The notes under the pieces are model-generated. The model was not told the origin of the DNA. It searched no databases and was given only the letters and a program-made list of their open reading frames with translations. DNA of 64,000 nucleotides from Rattus norvegicus. Taxonomy: Eukaryota; Chordata; Mammalia; Rodentia; Muridae. Below are positions 54,514-64,000 of this stretch, piece by piece. Made by a program: the position numbers and the translations under genes. Each line of letters begins with the position of its first letter. The first letter of the stretch is position 1. The stretch covers positions 127,567,210-127,631,209 of the forward strand of contig NC_086020.1 in NCBI RefSeq assembly GCF_036323735.1, written 5' to 3'.

Positions 54514-57500
54514 GGAGTATTCGAAATAGGAAAAATTCCACAAAGATTTGAAGAGTTAGAATGGCAGCCCATAAAGATGCAGTATATTGAGTTAAGAGCT
54601 CAGATTCTGCTCATGGATGCGAGCTGGGAGAATATCATGACGTGCATTATGTGTTTCATTTGTAGAGATTGGAGAATTAAGAGGTATACATATTTGATGT
54701 ATCATTCTATTAATGCATATTCAGAGTTCCAATGGGTTTCTCCCTTAAATTCTGTAAAGAATGATTCTGAGATTAAATATTTATTTGAGATATTGACTGT
54801 TTTAGACATGACTTTGATGGTCAAAGCTGATGATGCTCATGCCCCTGCACCCACTGGAATACAGCAATGTTTTAGGCATTGTGGCATAAAGTTGTTACAA
54901 ACATAACTTACAGTTCTATAGGTCAAATTGTTTTGGAAAGATTTAACAATATATTGAGAAGATATTCATAGAAGAGGATGAAAAATAATTTCCCAGTGGT
55001 AAATTCATTGATGTTTTGTGACTTTAAATTTTTTAAAGGTCAATGAAACAGGTAGCACAACTGTTAGAAAGCACAGGATTTTTAAGACTACTTAATTAGG
55101 AAGGCCTATAGAAGTCCCAGCTCCAAAATTGAAACAAAAGAATTATGTATTTTCACAGCACATAATGATTGGACAACAAATATTACAGCTCACTTTCTTA
55201 AGACTAAATATTTTCCCAATTTCCTTGGCCCCCCAAAAGGAAAGCTATAACCCAAATCAGCAGGAAACAACTTAAGAAAACTACGCCCCCATTCCCAGTA
55301 GTGGATAATTTGGGCTCATTCAATGAGTGTTGGATGTTTGTCATCTTTTAAGTGGGATGGTTATAAGTAGTTATGGCCTTAAACAGGGAAGAAACAGAAC
55401 AGGGATGCTATACTCAGGGTTTTTTTCTTTCTTCTGTCCTTCTTTCTCTCTTATTTGTTATTAGGAGGAAAAGAAGTGAGAAGAGATGAACAAAACAAAA
55501 GGGGGTATAAGAACAATATGACAAAATGCAAATTATTGAGTCTGACTGAGGAGCATTAATAAACAAAAATCTTATAATGGTATAGATCTTGGGATATTGA
55601 TTCAAAATTGAGTTTATATTTTTTACAACATACTATGTATATATGTTTTCAACTTTCATTTGAGATTCTGCATCTGTATATTCTTTAAAATGACATATAA
55701 AATTCTAGTCCTTTTCAAAGCTGCTACTAGAAACTTTTAAGAATGAATAAAGTAATGCAAATTAATAGTCATTCTAACACATGGTCGTGCCAGATATTAG
55801 TCTAATTTATCATATGCTTTACACATTGACCATAAAGTAAATATGAACTTAGTAAATAACTAGAAACACAGAACATTTGCCTAGTCATATAGACTATAGA
55901 TAGATGGTCTTCCCAAACCTGAGACCTACAGAAAATGGCACTTAAGAAGGTTTTTATTAAAGGCTTTCTGAGTATGAGAAATTTCAGTTCCTGACAACAT
56001 TCCTATTCAACTTCAAAGGAGATAATGAAAGGAGAAAAATCTCCTTATGGAAGTTGCTTCAAATATGGAAGCTGCCACTGGGCAAAATGCTGAGATTGCT
56101 TTAGACAAAATTCTGTCCATACTGGACAAAGGAGACACAGGGAAGTCAACTGCTAAGCTTTGCAAAGACATAATAAGTAGTTCTTCATAATTTCTGCTTC
56201 ACAAAAAGGTCTATCAGATATTATGGGGCCAGAAAGCAGAAAATAGTTTCCCCAACATTATAAAGAAAATTTGTGAGGCTATTCAGGCCACCAACTTCTC
56301 TGTCATCCCTATAGTTTTGGAAGCAGCTTTCTTGTACTTCCTATATACTAAGGAAATATTTATTGTTTCTCAAGTGTCAGATAGTTTTATTCTTAAATAA
56401 TCATACAGATTGTTTAAATTTAGATAGATGTTTTTAGGTTAGTAATTCATGTTATGATAGAAAATGATTTAGATATAGAAATATAATTTTACCAAGATAC
56501 AACAGAAAACCCTAAGTTGCCAAATTCATATTGAGTGAACATTGTGAAGGTAAATCACACCTAATAGTTTTCACAATTCTTTTCATATTTGTTACCATTG
56601 TATTCAGTTTTTTGACATAAGAGGAAAACTCCTTTTTTGTAGTAAAAGAGAGAATTGTAAAGAAAATCTCCTGTGTACTATATGGTTGCATCACTTGTAA
56701 ATGTAGCCTATACAAAGGCATAGAATAGAAGTTGGGGCATCTGGTATGCAGAAAGGAATCTGAGATAGAGCAAAGAGGATTGGGCCCCAGGCATAGAGGA
56801 AGACAGTCACATGTAATTAAGGACCAGGTAAAAAGCTACATTGCAGAACTTAGAATAAAAAGACGAAATTATTAAATTATAAGACAGTTGGGGAACATGC
56901 CTAGTTCTATGGCCTATCTATTTGTAAATATATTTGAGTCTCAGAGTCATTATTTCCAAAAGTATGGGGCCTAGATGAAAACACTTAAAGAAACTCCCTA
57001 CTACATGAACAAACAATGGGACATGAAGAATAGCAGTGCTGATGTATAAATTAACTTTCATACCATAGATTGATATTTTGAAGGTTGTAAAGTTCACTTA
57101 TCAAAAGCACTGGTGGACACATTTTCTATTTGAATAAAGAGAGCTGAACTTCTTTGCCTCATTTCCAGTTTAAAAATTAGAAACTAGATACATTAGAAAA
57201 GAAAGATATTGCAAAATGAATTTTAATTAGCCATCTAAACCAATTAATAAACCCATGCTTTTATAAACACAGAGCATTAAGTAGTACATAAACCGATCTG
57301 CCTCCTACATTTTCAGGGTTAAACAGTCTTCAGGAGCTCTTTTCTGTTTTCAACACATGGATATAATAAAAATGAATATTTCTGTGGTGTCTTAGGGTAC
57401 CAAGGCTTCTGTGAAAAAACTAAGTTCAGATGACTTAAAGATTTATTTTCTTGTATTTTGATCCAAGTAAAATATTAGCAAAGTTTTTTCTTGATCTCTA

Positions 57501-57528
57501 TTTCCCTCACTCCGTGTGTGTCTGACAT

Positions 57529-57530
<2 letters not shown>
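54514..57530. other. Unassigned AT-rich DNA
   Basis: Three kilobases with no gene supported. A 109-codon frame at 54577-54906 has no recognised domain. The 55240-55440 and 56000-56340 parts look like worn interspersed sequence, but I cannot assign them. Confidence 0.4.
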
Positions 57531-57590
<60 letters not shown>

Positions 57591-57605
57591 ATCTATCTAT
57601 CTATC

Positions 57606-57648
<43 letters not shown>

Positions 57649-57720
57649 ATCTTTCTATCTGTCATCTATCTATTTATCTATCGACTATCATATATCTATC
57701 TGACATATCTGTCTGTCTCT
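57531..57720. repeat. (TATC)n microsatellite array
   Basis: About 190 bases of TATC units, broken by 'catc' shifts and a few 'tgtc' and 'tttc' variants. Likely highly length-polymorphic. Confidence 0.96.
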
Positions 57721-59417
57721 CTTTCTGTCCCTCTGTATCCTCCTTATTTTTCCTCACCTTCCTGTGGCAGCTTTCATGCTGTGTCCTTACTTCATCTCCC
57801 CTACTTTGTCTACTCTTTTCTGTGTTACAATCTCTTCTTTTTATCATTCTTAATAGATTAGTGCCTCACTTTCCTTGATTACTTTGGTAGAGGCTTATCA
57901 CCCACTAAAGCCATATTTCAAGAAACTGTGTGTTAAGTCTTCAATGTATGGGATGGAGGATTGAGAAAAAAATTCAACCTAACATGGTTAGAATGTATTT
58001 TTTCAATTAGGAATGGGAATTCGATAGATTTGTTATTTTTTTACTTTAATCTCCCATATTTATTGCCACTGAAATACACTGCTGGATTAAGTATGCTCAC
58101 AAATGGGTACAATGTAATTGTGGGGTTATTGCCCCATGCTTGGCAAAGGTTCTGTATATTGCAATGAACATGTACCTGAGAATGAAGAAACCCAAGGCTT
58201 AGCACTAAAATAATGATATTCAATCAGCCCCCTCCCCTCTCTCTTTCTCTCAAGTTCTGAGCCTCTTGTTAGACAGACCTGTGTTCCATTGCCAATCTTG
58301 TCTTTGCAGAATATGGAATGATTGGTCTTATTATGGAGTTTGAGCGAGAGATGCATCTGTTCACATTTTACAACTTCAGAAAACTCTGGATTTGCTTGGA
58401 CTGATCGCATAATCCCATTTAGCTTAGCTTTCCACACAGCAGAGAGAGCTAATGCTTCGGACAAAACAAAGACAAATAAAAATAGTATTCAGAGAAAATA
58501 GATATAGTTTTTACACTTAATATTATTCGCAGTTATATCTCTTTTATATTAATATTATTTCATTTCGGCAACATTCTGCCATAACAACACATTTTAAATG
58601 ACCAGACAGTGTGTTATTGGATTACCCGTGACGTAGGCCATTATGATGTATCATTGTATAATATATGCTATTCCACAGCATGAATCACATTGCACTTACA
58701 TGATCTACTACATGCAATAAACACTATGCACTAGCGTCTCTCCCACTGTGAAGTACAAGTACACAACCCTGTACTAGCTGCTGTAAACTCAGGCTTTTAC
58801 TTGGTCATATTCTCTGCACTTTAAATCGTCTTTGATTGAACAAAGGGTTGTTTCCAACAGCCTGCATTATCACCGCTACTAAAGGCTTCTGTCTTGTCGT
58901 TTTAATCCCTGCAAGCACTGGGAAGGGGGCAAAGATAATTTTTTTTATTTGTCTGAGTTAGAAATCATGATTTCCCCTTGCTTTGATGTTTCTAGGATCC
59001 CTTGAGACCCAAATCAGACTACAGAATCTTGTTCCTCTCCTGTCTCCTGAGATCTTGTTATACTAACTTCTTACAACCTTTAAAAACTGTCCCTCTCTAT
59101 TTATCCCTTAAGAGTTCATTCTATTGATTTATTATAGAAAGGGATACTTGTGTCCCAGGAGCAAAACTTCATTCAATATCACCTTGCAAAAGAAATGTAT
59201 AGGCATTTTTCACTTCAACAAATCTTACTCTCTTTGTAACTATGGAAGATTTGAAATCAGAACATGAAGTAGACAAAGAGAAATAATCTTTGTCCTCACA
59301 TTTGTACTTACTACAACCCTTACATCTCTTGTGAAATATATAGTATTGTTATATTTAATATTTACCTCTTCAAATTGAGTATAAAACTTTTATATTTCAG
59401 ACATGAATATTTTCTTG
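57721..59417. other. Unassigned, apparently single-copy DNA
   Basis: About 1.7 kb free of recognisable mobile elements. The 58480-58930 part has TGACGT at 58629-58634 and an inverted ctttg..caaag pair at 58830-58845. It is a weak candidate for a conserved regulatory element; no gene is supported. Confidence 0.35.
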
Positions 59418-59740
59418 GTTACTATTCTATTGCTGTGAAGAGATAACATGATTAATAAAGACAACTTATAGAGGAAAGCATTAATTGAGGTCTTGCTTAT
59501 AGTTTCAGAGGACTAGTACTTTATCATCATGGTGGGGGATATGATAATAGGCAGAAGTAAGTCATGGTGATGGAGAAGTAGCGGAAAACTTCAATCTGAT
59601 CCACAAATTGCAGGCAAAAAGAGACAATCAGACTGTTTTGTACGGGCTTTTTGAAACTCTTATCCAACGAGGTCAAATTCAACATGGCTATACTTCCTAA
59701 CACTTCCAAAATAGTTCCACTAACTAGGAACCATACATTC
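59418..59740 (-). mobile_element. Rodent interspersed repeat, family uncertain
   Basis: Same family as 21195-21605 but inverted: 'ttctattgctgtgaagagat', 'cttatagtttcagagg', 'ttatcatcatggtggggg', then 'aggaaccatacattcaaac' near the far end. The name is uncertain; the consensus is familiar from rodent genomes. Confidence 0.7.
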
Positions 59741-59894
59741 AAACATATGTACCTATGGGGACCAGTTTTTTACTCAGATCCATACAGATATCTAGGAGAA
59801 GCTTATGAGTTTCATCAACACAATGCCTTAATAAAGCAATTTGCAGTTTCCCAAATTTCAAGCTCTTGTCTCTGACTCTGGAACTTATACAGAG

Positions 59895-59900
59895 GTGTCT

Positions 59901-59953
<53 letters not shown>

Positions 59954-59990
59954 TGTGTGTGTATGTCTTTGTGTGTGTGTGTGTTTGTGC
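59895..59990 (+). repeat. (TG)n microsatellite
   Basis: Pure (GT)n core of about 20 units flanked by imperfect 'gtctgtgt' and 'gtatgtcttt' segments. Confidence 0.96.
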
Positions 59991-60564
59991 ACACATGTGT
60001 GATATGTGCTTTGTTCCCCTGATTATCTAGATATGAGAATAGAAGTCTCACTCTAAAAATCAGTATATATTGGAAATAGCATAGGTTCTGGGATGAGAAA
60101 CTTCAAGTACATGCTAACAGTTTCCTTCCTTTAAGAGGCATACTTGCTTATTTAAGTAAATGTGTGCAGTCATTTATCATGATTTTTCTACATGTCTCCA
60201 CGGTTAGGCTCCACAGCCCAGATTCAGGTACCTGGTAGTGATTACAACAGTTATAAATATCAACTTCACATATGAATAACAACATCAATCTTATCTGAAG
60301 TCTTGTTACACTTTTGTTAAAAATCATGTCTATAACTGTAAACATCACTGTTCATGAGTTGGGCCATGCCTTCTGATTTGAACCTAAAGATACAGTGTCA
60401 AGTACATATTAGGTGGATATATTTGTACAAATAATAGCCCTTATTATATGACAGAGGTAATGTAAACCAACAAAAATACAATATGGGAAGAACTATTCTA
60501 ACGAAAAATATTAAAGGACCAGGAAGACTATGGTAGAGCAATGGGAGGTTGTACAGAAAATAAA

Positions 60565-60570
<6 letters not shown>
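59991..60570. other. Unassigned DNA
   Basis: Nothing recognised. Confidence 0.5.
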
Positions 60571-60639
<69 letters not shown>

Positions 60640-60640
60640 C
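60571..60640. repeat. (TA)n microsatellite
   Basis: Two TA runs separated by a single 'ac' interruption at about 60620. Confidence 0.96.
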
Positions 60641-62308
60641 AGGCATACCTATGTGTTTCTCAAAATATTATATGTAACAACGATTAATAAAAATAGGCAA
60701 TTAATTTAAAAATAGCAAGGAGGTTATTTGAGAGGTTTTGGATAAAGAAAAGTAGGAAGAGTGAAATGAAGTAATTAGATAAAAATCTCAAAAACATAAA
60801 TATATTTAGAAGGCTTTTAAGTTATGAGCACACCCAACAGAAGGCCAACATCATCATCTTATCCCCATTCTGGCTTTCTGCTTACACCAAGCATGTGTTG
60901 GTTCTTATTAAGTAAGAGAAACATTCTTGGCAGAGTATGATCAAAAAAGATGACCAAGAAATCTGTATGAGGCAGGATGTTCAAAGGAAGCAAAAGGCAA
61001 AAAGAAATGTGCTAACACAGTCATAGCTAAAGGTCGTGGAATTTTCTGCTGTGACTATATTGGGTCAGTTCCATTATCTTTTTTATTTCTATTGGAACTT
61101 TCCAGCAAAGGTAGCAGGACAAATTACTGAAGCCTTCTTTTCTACGAGTATATCTTCTCTTCTAAAAATGTTAGCACAGAGTCAAAAACTCAGCAGAATT
61201 TTGTATCAATACAATGTTTATAAGAACTTGATCCTGTGTTTGCTGGTTTTAGTTTACTTCCAGGTGTTATAGTAAAATATTCCTCAAATCTTTCTGTTCT
61301 ATTTAATTCTTAAGACAGGTATTATCCAAATTTTAGCAAATGGATTTTGAGACTGCTACTTTAAGACTCCTTCTCTCTGAACTACCTCAGAATATTACCA
61401 AAACTGTTTTTTTGTAAGCATTCAAATACATGCCCATTTTTATTTTATTCCTCTGTCTGATTGCCAAGAGTCTCTCACACAATTCTTCAAACTTTTTTGT
61501 TTTTTCCTATAAAATACTTTAACTTCCACTCGTATTTAGTTGTCATTTCCTTAGTCTGCCTTTACCTTATTCCCCTGTAGATAAGGTCATGCTTTTTCCA
61601 ATTTTGAAATGCTCCTTTCCTCCTCAGCCGTTTTTCTTCTGTGAGTGAAATGGTTGTGGTTGTTGTACTGTTTTAGGTGACTTATGGGGAACCTCATATT
61701 CAGCAGCCACTTTTGTCTATGAGTTCCCTTTGCATCTCTCTTATGGAGCACGTGTTAAACAGTGTACTAAAACTGTATTGAAGTGGAATTCTAATCAGGT
61801 TATAGACTAGAGAATTGGGGATTAGTGATTGGAAACCAACCGTGGTGGTCAGAATTGTTTACATTCTAACTTTGTCCTCCTCCAAGGTAAATCACTGTAA
61901 AGCTTTTCTTTTCTCACTTGTCCAATAGCCCAGTACAATTCCTCTTCTGTGACCTAATTTAAATTGCAATTAATTTCTTTTAGATATTCCAAAACAAGCC
62001 CATAGAATATTCATTTAGTATCATGCAAAACTGTAAAAGCTGATATAGGAGTGGACAGAAAGACAAAGATCAAAAGAAAAAGGAATATTTTTAAGGGAAT
62101 ATGGGACATTATAAAAATATTCTCAACCATTCATCTTTCATCTTTTGAGACTCCATTTATAGTTTCATGCCCATTTTGTAACTGGATTATTTATTTTGAC
62201 ATTTAGTTCTTTGGGTAGTCTAGTTATTATTGGTAATGAACATGGCATAGAATTTTCTTTTATAAGGAATTTGCTGTAATGAACACTTATGCCTGACATG
62301 GTTACTTC
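60641..62308. other. Unassigned AT-rich DNA
   Basis: About 1.7 kb with no gene or clear repeat recognised. Confidence 0.5.
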
Positions 62309-62439
62309 TTTTTTATTACCTTTATTTATTTTTACATTCTAGTCATTACCTCCCTCCAGGTCTGCCATCCCATTCCTCCTCCCACCTGTCTCCAAGAGGC
62401 TATCCCCTACCCCACCTTGCCTTTTTTGCCTGGTTTGTT
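62309..62439 (-). mobile_element. Older L1 3' end, antisense
   Basis: 'ttacctttatttatttttac' followed by 'gtcattacctccctccaggt' and 'ctgtctccaagaggctatcc', the antisense of an old rodent L1 3' terminus. It is the target of the twin-primed L1 that follows. Confidence 0.7.
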
Positions 62440-62897
62440 TATCTTTTTTATTATTATTACTTATTTTATTCATTTACATTTCAAATGATATCCCCTTTAC
62501 AGGTTACCCCTCCACAAACGTCCCATCCCATTCCCTCTCTCCCCTCTCTGCTTTGCTTCTATGAGAGTGTTCCAACCACTCACCCACTCCCGGTTCACTC
62601 CTGTAGCATTCTCCTATGATAGGGCATCAAGACTTCACAGGACCTTCAAGGGCCTCCCCTCCCATTGATGTCAGATAGGGTCAACCTCTGCTATATATGT
62701 TTCTGGAGTTTCATGGAGATCCCTCCATGTATACACTTTGGCTTGTGGTATAGTCTCTGGGAGCTCTGGGTAGTCAGGTTAGTTCCTCTTCCTGTGGAAT
62801 TGCAATCCATTTCAGCTCCTTCAGTCCTTCCCCTAGCTTTTTGATGCAGATACCCAAACCAAACCATCAAACTGAGCCCAGGGACACCAATTGAAGA
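62440..62897 (-). mobile_element. Twin-primed (5'-inverted) L1
   Basis: From 62440 to about 62838 the plus strand is antisense L1 3' UTR, starting with a T-rich tail. From about 62840 to 62897 it flips to sense ('accatcaaactgagcccagg'). That is the segment lying immediately upstream of the first part in the L1 itself. The flanks match in 11 of 12 bases: gcctggtttgtt at 62428-62439 and gcctggtttctt at 62898-62909. Third twin-priming product in the window. Confidence 0.82.
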
Positions 62898-62909
62898 GCC
62901 TGGTTTCTT

Positions 62910-63397
62910 CTTAAGTGGTCGTTGGAAGGTTTCTTGTGTAATCAATCATCGTGATTGGCAATGACATATTTTTGATATGAATGAGTGCATTAGCAACAAC
63001 TCCAGTAGAACAGACTTATACAGTTTTGGCTTAAACAGCCCTTCCCTGGACACCCTAGGTGGTTAAGCTGTTTTTTTTTATAATCCAGTATTTCTACCAA
63101 ATTAGGGAGACCATATTCAGGAGAAAGGCCATTTTTCATGCCTTCTGTATTTGTGGTTCTTATATCACAGTTAACTTTCCGTAGAGGCAGGACTCACAGA
63201 TTTATTTTCCCTAAATTCAATCTGGAAGAGTATTATTGCTGTTAATGGGATTTAGGAATACAAGTTCAGTGATACAAAGTAAATTTTTGTTCCTAAATGG
63301 AATAGATACCACTAGCTGGCTGGTTCAATTGGTATTTACTTACTGTTAAAATTCAAGCTGTTCATTGTGATGGTTACTGTCAGTTAGGAATGGGTAG
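62910..63397. other. Unassigned DNA
   Basis: Nothing recognised. Confidence 0.5.
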
Positions 63398-63545
63398 ATG
63401 GGCTGGAGAGATGGTTGAGCAATTATGAGTACTTGTTGCTCTTGCAGAGGACCTAGAATTAACTCCCAGCAGCTTCATGGTAGTTCACAGCAATTTTTAA
63501 TACACTTCCAGGGAATCTGATTCCTTCTTCTGACATCAACAAGTA
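63398..63545 (+). mobile_element. B2/B3-type SINE
   Basis: Clear tRNA-derived head 'gggctggagagatggttgag' followed by 'gagtacttgttgctcttgca', 'gaggacctagaattaactcc' and 'ctgattccttcttctgacat'. Confidence 0.88.
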
Positions 63546-64000
63546 GTATTAATAGCTTAAACCATCCTACCTTCTGTACCCTAGAATCTTTATTTCTGCT
63601 TTCATAACACAAAAAGTAGTTTCTCTTTCTACACAGATATTCAGTATGCATATTTATTGCTCCTTTTTCTTTCTTTTGTTTTTCTTGTTTTGGTAAGGAC
63701 ATGAACATATGTACATACTTATATGGATAATAGAGTATACTCTTTCATTAAGTTTATTGGTATTATAACCCTTTATTTTGTTTTGTTAGAGAGATTATCT
63801 CTCACTGGCCTTAAGATGAAAGAATCAGCTGTCTCTGCCTTTTTTACTGATATTATAAGCTTGCATAACCACACCAAAGTTTCTTACATACTTTTAGGTT
63901 TGCGTGCTTTCAAAGCAAACATTTTGACCAATCAACTATCCCCATAATCCAATTTTATAACCCTATATATCCCAAATAATCTTAGATATAAGAATAACTT
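63546..64000. other. Unassigned AT-rich DNA
   Basis: Nothing recognised to the end of the window. Confidence 0.5.

Noticed and set aside
54577..54906. 109-codon open frame
   Set aside because: No homology, no Kozak-like or splice support, and ordinary AT-rich composition.
55240..55440. Possible solo LTR
   Set aside because: It has a vaguely LTR-like look, but I found no paired terminal motifs, poly(A) signal arrangement or flanking duplication I could defend.
57531..57720. CRISPR-like regularly spaced repeat
   Set aside because: It is a plain (TATC)n microsatellite in mammalian DNA, with no spacers.

Overview
This window is mammalian nuclear DNA, almost certainly rat (Rattus). Two ID SINEs related to BC1 RNA and tRNA-Ala lie at 12505 and 18652. 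B1 and B2/B3 SINEs are scattered through it, the LINE-1 3' ends are of the young rat type, and there is abundant (TG)n, (TC)n, (TATC)n and (AT)n. I found no host exon, RNA gene or CpG island, so the window is either gene desert or deep intron. The only protein-coding content is LINE-1 ORF1/ORF2 in various states of decay.

Layout. Positions 1-6080 are host DNA carrying a broken L1 with its 5' end (L1-A, 1848-5056). L1-A sits inside a larger block bounded by a 23-bp near-perfect duplication, followed by a twin-primed L1 (5317-6063). Positions 6900-7530 hold an ancient L1 3' end and 7533-11475 a decayed 5'-truncated L1 (L1-B). Positions 11.5-22.5 kb are mostly single-copy, with two ID elements, B1/B3 SINEs, microsatellites, a second twin-primed L1 (14144-14497) and an unexplained 177-bp inverted repeat (13953-14129 and 17049-17225). 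Positions 22.5-30.9 kb are mostly unassigned with short L1 3' ends. L1-C lies at 30929-32740. Positions 38128-42857 hold an old minus-strand L1 (L1-D), internally deleted between ORF1 and ORF2 and split by a younger L1 (L1-E, 39313-40311). A degenerate telomere-like tract lies at 45791-45890. Positions 46174-53760 are a composite minus-strand L1. It holds an intact 357-codon ORF1 and an ORF2 open for 1076 codons, inserted into an older L1, and its 3' end appears to belong to that older element. From 53.8 kb to the end the DNA is mostly unassigned, with (TATC)n, (TG)n and (AT)n tracts, a rodent interspersed repeat, a third twin-primed L1 (62440-62897) and a B2/B3 SINE.

How the parts relate. 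The coherent biology is retrotransposition: L1 supplies the ORF1 RNA-binding chaperone and the ORF2 endonuclease/reverse transcriptase, and its target-site duplications, A-tails, 5' truncations and 5' inversions are readable at many junctions. B1, B2/B3 and ID elements are its parasites. I see no new enzymatic system. The points most worth checking are the 177-bp inverted repeat, the 4-kb block with flanking duplication, the chimeric L1 and the telomere-like tract. Family names come from recognition, not a database search; boundaries of diverged repeats are good to roughly 10-30 bases.
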